From: Hydnum rufescens UP504
Lineage: Eukaryota > Basidiomycota > Agaricomycetes > Cantharellales > Hydnaceae
Reading direction: 5' to 3'
DNA length: 64,000 bases
Assembly (NCBI GenBank): GCA_014904985.1
Contig: MU129006.1
Span: 124,760 to 188,759, forward strand
Shown here in pieces: positions 38,256 through 50,676 of the stretch (within the stretch, counting starts at the first letter, position 1; the number at the start of each line of letters is the position of its first letter). Made by a program: the position numbers and the translations under genes. The notes under the pieces were generated by a model. It ran no database searches, was not told where the DNA came from, and saw only the letters and a list, made by a program, of their open reading frames with translations.

Positions 38256-40104
38256 CTATGACGTGAATATCCCTAAGATTTTGAACGATGGTACTTGCAC
38301 CCCTTCTTCACCCAACAGTTGACACTCGATATAATGCGATCCAGAGGCAACGTTGGAATCAATAACTTGGATCCTATTCCAGAAAGTAATCAGTAATCAG
38401 AGAAAAACCTGGGCTATCAAGAGGGCATTGCGCGAGCAGACATACATAGGTGTGGGAGGTCCTGATCTTACGCCACCAATGGTTACTGCACCTTTGTAAT
38501 TATTATCGACCCAGCAACTAATCTCGCTCACTAACGCATCCGGGTCCTGCGAAAGATACCAGATCACAACGTTTCCCCCCGATATCGTGACGGGGACGCG
38601 AAGTTTGCTTGTTGGATACGTCGCATACCAGTAATATGCGTCGGAAGGCGTCATGCTGTCCGCGATCGAATTTTGAGGCTTCTGGATATGCCAGCCGGAT
38701 CCGAAGAATAGCGAGGAGGGAAGGGGGTTTATGAGATCATTTGCGGATACGCAGAACGGGTGGACTTCTTGGAATATATACGGGTCTGACCCGCCATCGA
38801 TGAATGGACGCGTGGAGAGAAGGTAAGGTGGGACGTGCAAGGAGACTGCAGGTCTGGAGTCGGCTGCTGATGGCTTTTTCTTTTTCTTCATCACCTTCGT
38901 GTCATCTACCTCGTTCGTCTCCCCTTTACGAGCGTCCATTCCTCGGAAAAGTCCCTCCGAATCGGCGACAACGGCATTGGAGTCCGAAGGATAGCCAGGG
39001 ACTGGAACGTCGAAGGTATACCCTCTGATGGCGGACCAGCCAGTGCATATCTGCTCTTGGAAATAATGAATGAGAACGTCTGCAAGAATGCGATGTCCAC
39101 CGGGATTGGCAAGAACAGGATCGGTGTAATACTTTTCCCTGAGCAAGCTCGGATTATGCAGATAGCCATTGTACAGCAGACCTTTGGCACTTATGTGGGG
39201 GACGTCATAGAACTGGGCTACTGACGTATGCAGCTGCTCGGGCCCTGCATATCCATGAATGCCTTGAAGTTGAGGTGAGAAGTGGCCCAGTATTATAACA
39301 GCGGGCTGTTCTGGTCTGATTAAAATGGACCGCACAAGAAGCTCAAAATGACCCATCCAAGCCTCGTCTCTACCAAAAACACGCGTCAGGGGCGAAAATT
39401 TCCTAGGTGACTCTATCGGGAGGGAAGATGACTCACTGCTGATCATCGGTGTCGAACTCCAGAATAACAAGATCCGTCTTATCGGGAAGGTGATGCGAAT
39501 TGCAATATGAGAAATATGACGAGTCAGTCCGTCTCCGTGCGCCATTGGTCAATTCTGATGCGGGATGGGGGAAGACAGTGTTCCACCAGTCGAAGAATTG
39601 GGCTGGATAGCAAGAAGGTGATAAAGGCTCATCCCCGGCGCCATGGCATGCAGTGACGGATCCGCCGAGGACGGAGATAGTAACAGGCTGGCCTCGAAGT
39701 GCTTTATTGATTACCTGCTGCACACGCGCACTCGAACCCCGGTGCAAATTGCTCTTGTGTAGAGAAGATGCAGTGTACAGCTTCGCAAGTTCGTCCCCTG
39801 GTCCGTATATTGGGCAGAATGAAAATGGTGCCGGGTCATGTGCGGAAACATTCAAGTAATTGCGCGCAACAAGATTGCGGGATATGAAACCATTTCGTGA
39901 TCCATAGGGGAATGTTGAAGGCGAGTCGGGAAAGAGGGTGAGACGTGTGAAGAGGAATATGACGAAGACAATGAGGAGGAAAATTGTGATGCGGGGGGTT
40001 AGGGATGGCCTGAGCGACTTGGATGTCCGAAGAGGGCTGGATCGAGTGTCCATTCTTGAAGAAGATTGCTGTGAAGGAGGGCGTATGTTTGCTCTCCGCT
40101 GCAT
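38256..40104 (-). CDS. Type II membrane protein with SGNH/GDSL-hydrolase-like domain
   Basis: The N-terminus MQRRANIRPPSQQ (ATG 40104) precedes one signal-anchor helix (ITIFLLIVFVIFLFTRL), so a short tail is cytosolic and the bulk is lumenal. The catalytic domain opens with VLGGSVTACHGAG, a GDS-like serine block, continues with PSCYPAQFFDWWN and DLVILEFDTDD, and after an intron has AVIILGHFSPQ and ANPGGHRILAD, the expected region of the catalytic His. C-terminal beta-rich blocks (GSGWHIQKPQNS, YYWYATYPTSKLRVPV) follow, and a last exon ends KILGIFTS, stop 38256-38258. Similar basidiomycete proteins are annotated as capsule-associated or acetylesterase-like, so a Golgi glycan O-acyl role is a reasonable inference. 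It is divergent from the CSN12 gene, 183 bp apart. Confidence 0.75.
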
Positions 40105-40287
40105 GTGGATGAGACAAACTCGAGGAGACAAAGGGAGTGAAGTGCAATTGGAGGGATAGGGGGAAACACTAGGGAGAGCGGATACACAGGTGTGAGCTTA
40201 TTCAAAGGCCTTTTCGGCGCAGTCGCTCAGGACGACGCTGAGCCAAGTGGGGAGCCGAGCGAGGGGAATAATAATAGGCGGTAGTGT
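40105..40287. promoter_or_regulatory. Short shared promoter region, SGNH and CSN12 genes
   Basis: Only 183 bp separate two divergent start codons, so this must be a bidirectional promoter if both starts are right. No specific box was identified. Confidence 0.4.
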
Positions 40288-42235
40288 ATGAGATCAACGG
40301 CGAGTGCCGCAACGGCGCAACCTAGGCCGTTCCTGACAGTGACAAATTCATGGCCTCACCCTGTCACGATTGTTCTGAACCACGCAGCGGTCGCGTACCA
40401 GAACGCTGATGGTGCATCGTTTTCTGAGGCCGCTATTCTTGGCCCGGATGAAGCTGGCTTCTACGATCTACAGAATGATCTCCTGGACGTTCGTATCTCT
40501 CATTGCTGCTTTAGCTCGCATTCCTTATCGATTTCTCTCCTTAGAACGACATCGACATTAAACCAATGGTGTTGACTTACTTTCCGCATCGCGACGATAA
40601 AATTGCGGCCGACCTTCTCTGTGATATTTTTGTTTATATCAGAAGTGTGAACAGTAGCGTTTGGAACGAGAACGAAACGCCTCAGCATATAGGAGATGAC
40701 CAAGACGAAGTCGATGACTTTAACAATTTACTCTCTGCCTACGGGTACATGGTTTTTCTCCCATTGAGAGTGACTTGATTTATGTATATTTCTCGATAAC
40801 AGTCATGCTGCAAAAATATTTCAGCAGCGAAAATCCGGCTGGTTCGTTCCCGTTCTGCACAAACTCACTACCCGGCTGGTGGCCTTGGCAGCCCGAGTGG
40901 GTGACCATCTCGGCCTGTGTTATTGGTCGCTGCTCATACTATGGACTTAAGGATAGGCTGACAACGCGTCCAGATCGAAACGTGGGAAGTATATCGAGAC
41001 AGTTACACGTGTAATCATCCCACCATTTGGTCTTGCTGCTGCCGACAGGTGCGTCTGATGAAGTAGCTCGTCTCGCCTCGATAACTAACTCAATTGTGCA
41101 GAGGCACAGATATTCCGGACAAACGTGACGCCACTTTCTTCCTAGCTAATCTTCTTTTCAAGTTGTACTATGACGTGGGTCAAGTTATTCGTGCTGAGCC
41201 CTCAGGCGCTTACTTTCGTCTTTTGCAGTTGGATAATATCCGTCTTTGTGATACCATTCTAAAGAACCTGGAGAAACAGCTGCCCCGCCTGCTTGAATTT
41301 CCTCGTGCCGATCAGACCATGTTTCACTTCTGGCGTGGGCGAATATATCTGACACAACTGAGAATACGCCAGGTTTGTTTCTCTGGAAATGTCATCAATT
41401 ATGCGATTCTTACGGAAGATATTTCAGGCTCATGACGAGCTGGCCCTGGCCTTCGACATGTGTACTAATGCGAATTATAAAACAAAGCGGTACGCGAGTT
41501 TTACTTTCTCGTCCCACTATGTCGTGAGGAACCTCTGACCTACATTTGTATCGGGCAGAATTATATTCATCTATTTGCTCAGCACGTCTATTCCGCTTGG
41601 GCGCTTGCCACATCCATCATTGCTCGGATATTTCTCCCTATCTACCCAATTCTCGCCTCTCATTCATGCCACTAGACTTGGGGATATAGCGGCATATCGT
41701 TCCGCGTTGTCTGGTACCTGGAGATCATGGTTTGCGCGCCGAGGGGTTTGGATGATGTTGAAGGAAAAAGGTGAAGTCGTGGTCTGGAGGAGTCTTGTCC
41801 GAAGAGTGTGAGTCCAAGTTCTACGTCGGTTTGACCCATTAGGAAGGTCACCGCTGGTCCTCACGTGCAGAGTCCTTTTGGCGCGCGAGCGAATGCCTAC
41901 GATGTTCTCGACGAGTGTGAAAGCCCCCCCGACCGTCATGTTCACAGATATCCTCACGGCTCTTCATGTCTCATCTAAAGATTCAACGTATACGATGAAT
42001 GATGTGGAAAGTATGTGCTGCAGTTTACTTGATCAGGTAAGCTTTCTCCCCACCCCTTTATCCAAGATATCGTCCTGTTCGCGCCTGAGCAGCCAATATT
42101 TCGCAGGGTTATATTAAGGGCTACATCCTACATTCACGGTCTACCCTCGTCCTACAAAAGTCTGATGCCCTTGGATTCCCACCTCCTTCGAGTGTATCGA
42201 TTGACTCAGGTACGGTAGATGGGGAAGATGAATGA
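40288..42235 (+). CDS. CSN12: CSN12/THP1-type PCI-domain protein
   Basis: PCI-domain protein of the Csn12/Thp1 (PCID2) family. Family members work in the COP9 signalosome or, as Thp1-Sac3, in TREX-2 mRNA export. The well-supported core is SGWFVPVLHKLTTRLVALAA (about 40835), a 60-nt intron removing two in-frame stops near 40950, ATFFLANLLFKLYYDVGQ, LDNIRLCDTILKNLE, ELALAFDMC, IPLGRLPHPSLL, LIHATRLGDIAAY, a winged-helix part (FTDILTALHVS, MNDVESMCCSLLDQGYIKGY) and the stop at 42233. The first exons (MRSTASAATAQPRPF from 40288, and the segment near 40570-40760) are less certain; their junction to the core is not resolved and they could be a separate small gene. Confidence 0.75.
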
Positions 42236-43355
42236 TGGATTACCTGTCACTTCTCTATTTGTGAAAGTCAGTCCCGATTTATTCTGAGAGTTTCGATGTT
42301 ACGTTGGGTGAGGCTCAACGGATGGTTGTTGCTCAGTCGCTGATTATTAAGGCACTGGTACACATACATATAGTGTGCGATATACCGTCTGGGGTGAGTT
42401 GGAAAGGAAAGGTCAAAGGTCCTACTGTCCATGATCCGTTGCCCATCCTCGATTCCACCAGCCCTCCCTGCGCTTTCCAGCGGCATCACTTGGCTGCATC
42501 CCGGTGCTCTTCCTGCTAAGTTCTCTTGACGGTTCCAGTTGGTGCTCCAGTGTGGCTATGCGTGCTGGTCCGGGATGGTTAGCGATAATGTTTTGCCCGC
42601 GCCTCTACAAGACGAGTCTTAAATACTGATCTATAGGAAATCATTAGTAAATGAATCATCCAGACCTGCGATGATCCCATGATTATTGTTCTTGAAGACA
42701 AGGGTATCCTGCCGGGACTGTACACGGAAAATCCAGGAAAAACATCGAAGCATCAGTGTATTAATTTGGGAGCATGGTTTTCCCCCGGTGACTATATTGA
42801 GAGCGCCATGGGTACAGAGTACGTTGCCCAAGAGACTGGGTCTAAATTATTCTTGCAATTGGTAAATTGGAGAAGTGAAAACGGGTGGAAGCCAGGCAAA
42901 GCAAGGTAGGGCAGCAAGCAAGTGGGGAAATACAAGACCTTGGTAGTGGGCTGGAATTCAAATGATCTTGACAGAATCGCCAAGTAACGCCAAGGAAAAA
43001 GAAAAAGAAAAAAGAAAAAGAATGCAATGTGAACTCTAATGACAGTATCTGGGACATTGGAGAGCGCAATCACTGGAGGGTATGGTGGAGGGTGCAGCGA
43101 GTAGAGGAGGCATAAGGAAGAGCGTGCAGCAAGCACGAGTTGTGATGCTAAAACTGACAGGCTGATCTGACAGGTGAGTGTAAATTTGGAACTCAGGGAC
43201 CTGGTGTTGAGTCTAGAAAAAAGTCCTCAACTGTCACCACGTAAAAAGGCCCATCCCCCGCCATCCACTCCTTGTCCCGTAAGTCTCCCATCTTCACGGT
43301 CCCCGAAAAGTACTGCCAAGAACTTTGACGATAATCACGAATAGTCCGGTTCGCC
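42236..43355. other. Intergenic stretch of about 1.1 kb with an A/G tract
   Basis: No recognised gene. A purine-rich tract of repeated AAAAAG units lies near 42995-43022. ORFs at 42304-42519 and 42679-42909 have no motif support. Confidence 0.4.
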
Positions 43356-44329
43356 ATGCACTCCTTCGTTGCCCTTATTGCCGCTTCTCTCCCTCTTTTC
43401 GCCTCTGCGATCACCATCACCCAGCCCACCTCCGCCGGCTGGGTCGGAAACTCTTCTGTGACCGTAGCTTGGTAGGTTTCCCGCGGCTTGTCCTTCTTTT
43501 CCGCGTACTAAATCTCTTTACAGGACCTGGACTGTTCAGGATCTTCCGTGTGTTCATTAGTCTGCGTCAAGGCTGTTGCATGCGTGCTCAACATGAGTTG
43601 GCTCATAGATTCACCGTGGAGTTGGGGAACCCTCAAATCCAATCTGGTCTACTTGCTCAAGGACGTTAGTCATTATTCTCCAAGTTGCCACAGGAATCCT
43701 TCACTGATTATCTTCGTCCAGCCATCGCTGTGCTTAACAACATCAGTCCTAACCAAGGATCTGCCAACTTCGAATTGCCCGTGCTTCCTCCCGGCACTGA
43801 CTATTTCGTGCGTACGCTTTCTCGTCTGATGTGTTTCGCATTTGCTAACGCCTTTGTTTCTTCCCTTTTTTATATATCTTCAATAGATCCAGTTCGTGAA
43901 CCCCAACGATATTAACACGGTCTACGCATCTATCTCCCCCTTCCCTATCATCTCGAACCCCACGTCTTCCTCGGTCAGTCTGCCGTCGACTGCGGGCGTT
44001 TCCACCACGACACGATCTTCGTCAGTGCTCGGAGCTACTTCCTTACCCGTGAATTTAATCTTGCTTAACATCCGTATCTTCCCAGGACCATCAGGACCTC
44101 CAGTGTTAGGAACTCTACTTCCACGACCTCATCTTCAACCACCACCACCACTACTACTCAGCCCATTACGACACTGGTCATTTCCTCCCTGAACCCCACT
44201 AGCAGCTCCACCACCACTTCCGCTACCAGGCAGAGTAGTGCCCTCCCCATCACTACCGTGGGCTGGAACAATGTCGCCTCGGCCTTCGTGATCGGTGCCG
44301 TTGTTCTGGGTGCTTACGTCGTTGTTTAA
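43356..44329 (+). CDS. Ser/Thr-rich GPI-anchored wall protein with KRE9/KNH domain
   Basis: Surface protein of the basidiomycete KRE9/KNH1-type family, linked to beta-1,6-glucan or wall organisation in yeasts. Exon 1 has a signal peptide (MHSFVALIAASLPLFASA) and the domain start ITITQPTSAGWVGNSSVTVA. Introns then join to WTVQDLP, FTVELGNPQIQSGLLAQ, AVLNNISPNQGSANFELP and IQFVNPNDINTVYAS. The second half is a Ser/Thr-rich stalk (TTSSSTTTTTTTQP type) and a hydrophobic GPI signal (VASAFVIGAVVLGAYVVV) at the very C-terminus, stop 44327-44329. Coding frames join cleanly by short GT-AG introns. About 240 residues, usual for the family. Confidence 0.82.
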
Positions 44330-45674
44330 GTGATTGCATCTCATCTTTCTATTTATTTTATACCTTGGACTGTACCTACCTTTTCAGGTTCCTGTTTCCA
44401 CGGGTTACATGGTTCCGGCCCCCTTGGTTTTTTTTTTAAATCTTATTGGCCGGGGATAATTTTTTAACGCCTTTGGGGGGTGTATTGGCCTGTGTTCATG
44501 ACCTTCCCTCTCGTTCCACGCCATCAGACTGCTGCTTGGATATTTTGCATTTACAATCCGTTTTGATGTTATCCAATGGCATTAGCACTATCATACCCAT
44601 TTTTTTGAATGCATATCTCGGTATATCGTGCGAGGCTGGATGGCTATGCCGGGAGACGTCCGTCATGATGGGGGTTGGCAACGCTGGTCTGCTGCGAGCA
44701 CGTGAGATGTGAGAACGTGACTTATGACTGAAATACTTGTCAAGGACGTAATTTGCGGTTCTAATGCCACAGCCGCCTGAGCGAGGTGGCCATGTAGATA
44801 CCAGCATGTATTGTTGGATCATATGTGATTTATCTGTGCCCAGATCGCAGAAGATACACACGTTCTGACGGAGTAGACTAGCTGATGCATCACAGGCTTC
44901 CTTTTCGGTAGGCTGAACACAGCCACTGTATTGAAATCGTCCTTTCCTGCCATTTCCAAAAGTTTTTAGCTTGCACAATGCATTATTTCACCCCACCTCA
45001 ATACTGTAATACAAGATTATAATGATCACATTCTCTACAAAAAATTAGAAACAGATTATTTTTTTGAGTCCCGATGGTATCTAAACTGAGATTTTCGGAG
45101 CTGTAACACAAACCCAGTCTATATTATGGAAAGCTGTTCATAAGGTTCTGTAGAGACCGTGCATAATTGTCAAATCCGCAAAAAACTTTATTTAAATACG
45201 TTACTTAGCGGGCTAGAAATCGTCTGCTGCATTTTCACTGTGGGACATAAACTCACAGATCCCAGAGGGTACAATGGGGCGATATTTCATCTTAGATTGA
45301 TGACAGTCCATTCAGGCAATGGGAGGGAGGGAGAAGATGGATGTCCCTTGGGCTCCGAGTAGCACGAGCACCGCCTCGTTCCCAGGCATTCAGGCGACGC
45401 CGTTAACTCCGTCCTCGGAAGCAAAGCTCCGAGTCCCTGGGGCAACATTTTGCAGTGAGCAATGTCAGGCGACGTCGTTGCTGATACCTGTGCGAATGGG
45501 AATTGTTATGTTGATGTGCTTGCAGATGTGCATACCCCCTATTAGAATGCTTGGCAGCGTGTCTAACATGATTCCGATTTTTCTACTGGCGCTTATGGCT
45601 TTGCCCGGGTCAGCCTCGAGAGATTTTCATTCTTGCTCTTTCCATAGGGATTATAGGGAAAAACAGCTGTCTGC
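44330..45674. other. Intergenic stretch of about 1.3 kb
   Basis: Holds the terminator of the GPI-protein gene and the promoter of the MFS gene. A T-rich run lies near 44430. A minus-strand ORF (44496-44978) starts at a non-ATG codon and lacks motifs, so it is not called. Confidence 0.45.
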
Positions 45675-47462
45675 ATGTCTTCCTCGGACGAACCTTGCAC
45701 GAATCTTGAGGAGAATCGACTCTGTGGCTCGAATGGCGCGCCCCATGTCATACCGGTTAACCCCCCACACCACTTCCAACCCGTCAGATTGCGATCCTCT
45801 GGTACCTCCAACTATGTGAACCTATAGCTAACACTGTAATATATCCTTTTGTTAATGAGGTCAGCATTGCCCTCCCAAATGTCACCCGTTCCGTACACAT
45901 TGCCAACGAGTCTCCCGTAGCTTGTCAAGGGTCTCGATGTAGCCGGGGAGACGACAGGCGTGTAGGCTACTATGTTGGGATCATAGTGCGTTTCCCCATT
46001 GTCTGTTTCCCGTCATTTGCATTCTGACTCTTGTGTCTCACAGGAATCCACATTCTTCCTCACTGAATGTCTCTGCGTGTTACAATGGGGGCGATTATCT
46101 GATGTAATTGGTCGCCGACCAGTTATTTGTGTAGGGCTACTGGGAGTGACGATCTCTATTACCTGCTTTGGACTATCGCAGACGTTTGGCACGCTGATTC
46201 TCAGCAGATCACTCGCTGGTCTGACGAATGGAAATATAGGAGTAATAAAGAGCGCCATTGGAGAACTTGCAGATTCTACTAATATAGTGGAGGCATTCCA
46301 ATATATGCCTCTGTGTTGGAATATAGGGGAAACAATTGGGTATTTTCCTCGTTCTTACAAATAAATCTCCACACATTCCTCTCATCCGTCGAATTATTGA
46401 AGGCCTCTGATCGGTGGTTATCTCTCGAACCCGAGCCAGAGATTTCCAAAGACATTCGAGGATTCAGTATTTTGGCGTACATATCCCTACCTCCTTCCCT
46501 GTCTGGTGGCAGCATTGTTCCCACTGTCAGGGTTCATACTTTCGATCATGTTCCTTCGAGAGGTGGGTTCGCATCGCGATACGTTCGGTAGTGCCACTTC
46601 ATTGTATTTTGTAGACCGTGGTCCACCCGTGGCGTTGGGGCGGATGGAGCAAAGTAGGGCGATCCAAAAGGAACCCTGAATCGACCCCTCTTCTCCCCAA
46701 TCCGGCCCCTGCACACAGAAGCGCGAGCCTACGATCCATCCTTACGAAGCGCGTCATAATATCGGTTGCCAATTATTGCCTTTTAGCCCTCATCAGCATT
46801 GCATATTCTGTGCTTCAGCCGCTCTTCCTCTCCACGCCTATCCAGCATGGTGGGCTTAGCCTTGACCCTACTCGCATCGGATATATCCTCGCCGTGCAGG
46901 GTGTACTAGGTGCACTTAGTGTGCTCATGTTCTCTGCTCGGCTACAACAAATCTTCCGCGTTAATACTGTTTTTAGTATGGCCATGGCAGTGTTCGTGGT
47001 TTTGTTGGGAGCATTTCCCGTGATGAATGCGTTTGCGAGAGTAGAAGATCGAATTAGTTGGCAGGTCTGGTTCATCTTGGCTATCCAACTTCTTCTCTTT
47101 GGTTTGGTAGAGATAGGTTACGGTGCGTGTCCTTTTTTTTTTTGCCTATGCTCGCATTTCTTCTCCCAAATCTATGATAGCGGATGTAATTATTTTATTC
47201 GACAGGGTGCATGTATATTCTTGTCACAAACGCCTCGCCATCTCGTGCGGACCTTGGCACAGTGAATGGACTTGCACAGACTGCGTCATCTATGATGCGC
47301 GCGATAGGGCCGGCTAGCTCGACGGCGCTCTTCGCCCTATCGGTCGAAAAGGATCTGATGGGCGGCAGGCTCGTCTTTGCTATCCTTTTGATGGTCGTAG
47401 TGCTTGGCGTAGGATTGAGTTTCCTTCAGGAGGATGGCCCTATGGAGGAAAATGTAGAATAA
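45675..47462 (+). CDS. Major facilitator superfamily transporter (ZIFL/TetA-like)
   Basis: Twelve-helix MFS transporter of the fungal branch near plant ZIFL and bacterial TetA proteins. ATG 45675 (MSSSDEPCTN) gives a hydrophilic start. After the six-C run at 45761-45766 one added C yields TPLPTRQIAILWYLQLCEPI, the usual helix 1, and an added G in the run 45945-45948 yields DDRRVGYYVGIIES. The MFS signature in loop 2-3 is intact (GRLSDVIGRRPV). Later exons give GLTNGNIGVIKSAIGE, PLIGGYLSNPSQRFP, FWRTYPYLLPCLVAALFPL, ANYCLLALISIAYSVLQPLF, LGTVNGLAQTASSMMRAIGP and the end EDGPMEENVE. Substrate is unknown; related proteins export small molecules or metal-chelate complexes. Confidence 0.85.
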
Positions 47463-47644
47463 TCCGAGATGTGCGCGTGGGTATATCGCCCCGGTTTGTT
47501 TCTATGTTCTTTGTTGATTCATGTCCAGTCCCCTGTAAGGCTGAGAGAGATCGATGCTTAGGAGTTTACGTAATCATGATGGCGTGTGTGGGACAGCTTC
47601 AGCCGGCAAATGCCGGCTCGCTCAGCTCCAGCCCAGCCATAACC

Positions 47645-48903
47645 ATGTCTCTCACCCAAACCATTGTTCGCGTGATGAATAGGATTGCCCCCTTGAGTTT
47701 GGCAGAAAAATGGGACAATGTGTGTTTCACCCCTGTCCTTCTCATGAACTGTTAGTTGAGTACTAGTGTAAACTCCAGGTCGGGTTGCTCATAGGTCTCT
47801 GCCAACTCTAACTGGGGAGTTATTTGTATAATTTATTTGTTTTCCCCAATCGCACACAGAGGCACCTAGGCCACGGCCTCATGCAATCCAAGTTCTACTG
47901 ACGATAGAGTGGGCGAGATGTAGCTTCGTCTCTCATGAGGAATATGCTAATGGTGTGAATGTATGCTGTGTGTGCAGTTTGACCCGCGCAGTTTTACAAG
48001 AGGCTCTGTCCACACAAACCGGGATGATTGTATCATATCACCCCCCCATATTTCGTCCTCTATCCGCTCTCACTCTGGCCAATCCTCTCCAATCCTTGCT
48101 CTTGAACTGTGCTACCGCTGGCATATCTGTCTACTCTCCGCACACCGCTCTCGACTGCGTAAAAGGTGGTGTGAATGACTGGTTAGCTGGGGGTGTCCTT
48201 GGCGACGCCTCTGGCGAGGTAAGTATTTTGGGCGAGGAAAAAGAGGGTGGCGCCGGTGTTGGCCGTTTGGTATCGCTTTCCCAGCGTGAAGGGATCGATT
48301 CTGTGGCCCAACGGATCAAGCAGTTTTTGAAATTGGATCGCGGTGAGTTTCTCCCTCCCATGAGGGCAATGCAGAGAGCGCCTAATTATTCATTGATCAG
48401 TTCAAGTTGCATCGCCGGACTTGCCCTCCCTGTCCAACGATGATGCTTCGGTCGCTACGGTTGCCCTATGTGCTGGGTCGGGAGGTTCCGTGCTCAATGG
48501 TGTCGACGCAGATGTCTATTTCACTGGCGAGATGGCGCATGTGTGTCTGAAAAACCTCACATTTCTCTTCAGCGCCTCCCCCATGCTGAGGCCCTTTTCT
48601 TCTTCTATCCGTAGCACGAAGTACTAGCGCCGTTGCCTCTGGAAGGCACGTCATATTGTGTAAGTTTGGCCTGAGTATCTATCGAGTATCGATTTCGGGC
48701 TAGCTAAATTCCTACCCTATCCTCATCTGGTCCCCTGTTTTTTTTTTTGCTCCAAAATAGGCGGACACACGAATACGGAACGAGGCTATCTGCCCACTCT
48801 GGCCGCGCGTTTGAAGCTCGAATTGATAAAGGAAGATGGGGGACCACGGCACGCAGTCGTTGCCGTAAGCTCAGCAGACGCTCATCCTTTGAGATATGTG
48901 TAG
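47645..48903 (+). CDS. NIF3: NIF3-like protein (Ngg1-interacting factor 3 family)
   Basis: Member of the widespread NIF3/DUF34 family of dinuclear-metal proteins whose reaction is still unsettled. ATG 47645 (MSLTQTIVRVMNRIAPLSLA) leads through AEKWDN, VGLLI, RPHAIQVLLTI, LTRAVLQEA, the metal-binding VSYHPPIFRPL, SVYSPHTALDCVKGGVNDWL, and after further introns GVDADVYFTGEMAH and the C-terminal metal motif GHTNTERGYLPTLAARLKLE. The stop is TAG 48901-48903. All conserved His/Glu/Asp ligand regions are visible and the introns join in frame. It starts 183 bp downstream of the MFS gene on the same strand, with no evident functional link. Confidence 0.88.
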
Positions 48904-49481
48904 ACCACAATAATCAAATAATGATAAGTGATGAGTGGCAGCCAATCTATCGGAGGACTCCTTTTACTGTTCTGAGCAAATTGGTGGTGCACTGGTGAAT
49001 CCCCGGTTTTCAAATCCTGGGAGTTCTCGATGTCCTCCGCTTTTTGATATATGTCAGTATGTGTTATACGAGTCCGGACTGAGGAGTGCAGAGGGTGGGC
49101 TCATGGATGAGCTTGATCCACACCCTCTCCATTAAAGGCTTGGATGGAACTACGTCATCTAATTAACAGGATAGTCACATGACAGCTTAGGTCTCCCTGG
49201 ATAGTCTCTGGATGCATGGGGGTCACACAAGCCCGAGTGTATTCGGATGCCCCTTGTCGCTGATTTGACTGCGCCTTTACGCACCTCGGTATTAATCCAC
49301 TGACTCGCTTTTCTATATTTACATTCTGCTGATTTGAACCCCGTAATGACAGAGGAGTAATTACTGCAATGCCTTATATTACTGGAACCTGGCCGAAAGG
49401 AATCATTTCGTCACTATTTAAGGGGGGAGGGGGGAAGCAGGGACACAAGAAAACGGAGTAGAGTGTGCTAGGATCTAAGGC
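48904..49481. other. Convergent intergenic region, NIF3 and dehydrogenase
   Basis: About 580 bp between two facing 3' ends. A G-rich segment lies near 49420-49440. No gene is supported. Confidence 0.4.
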
Positions 49482-50676
49482 TTAAGCCTTAGGAGGCAAA
49501 TACGCAACTCGATGCACCTCGGCCAATTCAGCAATGTTATCCACCACAGCCTTGTTCAGGGGCTCCGGCAAGGGGCGCTGATAGGTTTTGTCCATAGAAA
49601 CCTCCTTTATCTGACCTAGTGAAGTAAAAATACGAAGAGAGGAGAGGGATCATTCAGCAATCAATGCTCATATCACGCGGTGGAAGCGCGAACGACACAG
49701 ATGGCCCATACCGTTCAATGTGCGGTTGCCAAGGAACGATGTGAACGCAGCGGTGACAGCCTCATTAGGGGTCAACCGCCCTTTCGCCTCGACAGCATCG
49801 AATATTTCTTGCACAGTGAGGTTGCTCCCTAAAGGAAAGAAAACCAGCGTCAGACTAGAGAACCCCCACAAGCGGGAGGGGGAAGACAGATAGTCGTCGC
49901 CACTGACGAGTAATGTTGGGAGCAACGGCATTGACGGTGATCCCCTCGGGCTCCAGCTGAGCGCCGAATGCGCGCACGAACCCGACCAAGGCGTGCTTTG
50001 AGGTACTATAGAGTGGCATGTTCGGGATAGCAGTGAAGGAACTGGAGAAAAAAATGTGGATATCCAGAGGTGCTTGGGGAGGAGGAATACGCGTATCACT
50101 TACGCGACACTGGCTGTGACTACAATTTGCCCACGGAAGCCTTGGACAATCTCCTGGGTCCGGAATGTCTGCGCTGCGATATGGCTCGTGTAGATCACGC
50201 CGATGAGGTTGATATTTAACGTTGTCAGGTCAGGCTTGACATACTCCACCGCACTTGGCGACGTGTGGGCGAGGAAACGGGATTCGAGAATCCCAGCGTT
50301 CGCGACAACATAGTCAATCCGCTTGAGGGACTTGACTGCGACTTTGAACAGATCCACCTGCTCCTCCCATACGGTCACATCGGCTTTCTTGAAGAAGGCA
50401 GACCTGTGGGAAAAGATTGGGCAAACTCATGCTGTGAGCTACTCAAAAGTTGATGCGCACCCAGGTCTTTCTTTGTTCAGCGAGTCGACGAAGGCGGTAC
50501 CACGATCGTCGTCAATATCTGCGATTAGTAATATGGCCCCCTGGGCATGGAGTGTCGTCGCGAGGTGTTTTCCTAGCCCAGAGGCCCCGCCTGCGACGGC
50601 CGATCAGCAAAGGATGTGATGGGACACGAGGAACGGTCGTACCAGTAATGAGTGCCGACTTTCCTCGATGAGACAT
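49482..50676 (-). CDS. Short-chain dehydrogenase/reductase (SDR)
   Basis: NAD(P)-dependent SDR with a Rossmann fold. ATG 50676 gives MSHRGKSALIT. An intron splits the cofactor motif, which reads TGGASGLGKHLATTL after splicing. Then come LLIADIDDDRGTAFVDSL (an Asp after strand 2 suggests NAD preference), VVANAGIL (the NAG motif), IGVIYTSHIAAQTF, QIVVTASVA, and the active site MPLYSTSKHALVGF (Tyr-x-x-x-Lys), followed by EPEGITVNAVAPNITR. Later exons add VQEIFDAVEAKGRLTP and a C-terminus ending AEVHRVAYLPPKA, stop 49482-49484. It resembles fungal 15-hydroxyprostaglandin-dehydrogenase-like SDRs. The substrate is not predictable and no biosynthetic cluster is seen around it. Confidence 0.88.

Noticed and set aside
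40955..40965. Two in-frame stops in CSN12 as signs of a pseudogene
   Set aside because: A canonical 60-nt GTGGGT...ATAG intron removes both and joins conserved segments in frame.
44496..44978. 160-codon minus-strand ORF
   Set aside because: Begins at a non-ATG codon, no homology recognised, and no splice or neighbour support.
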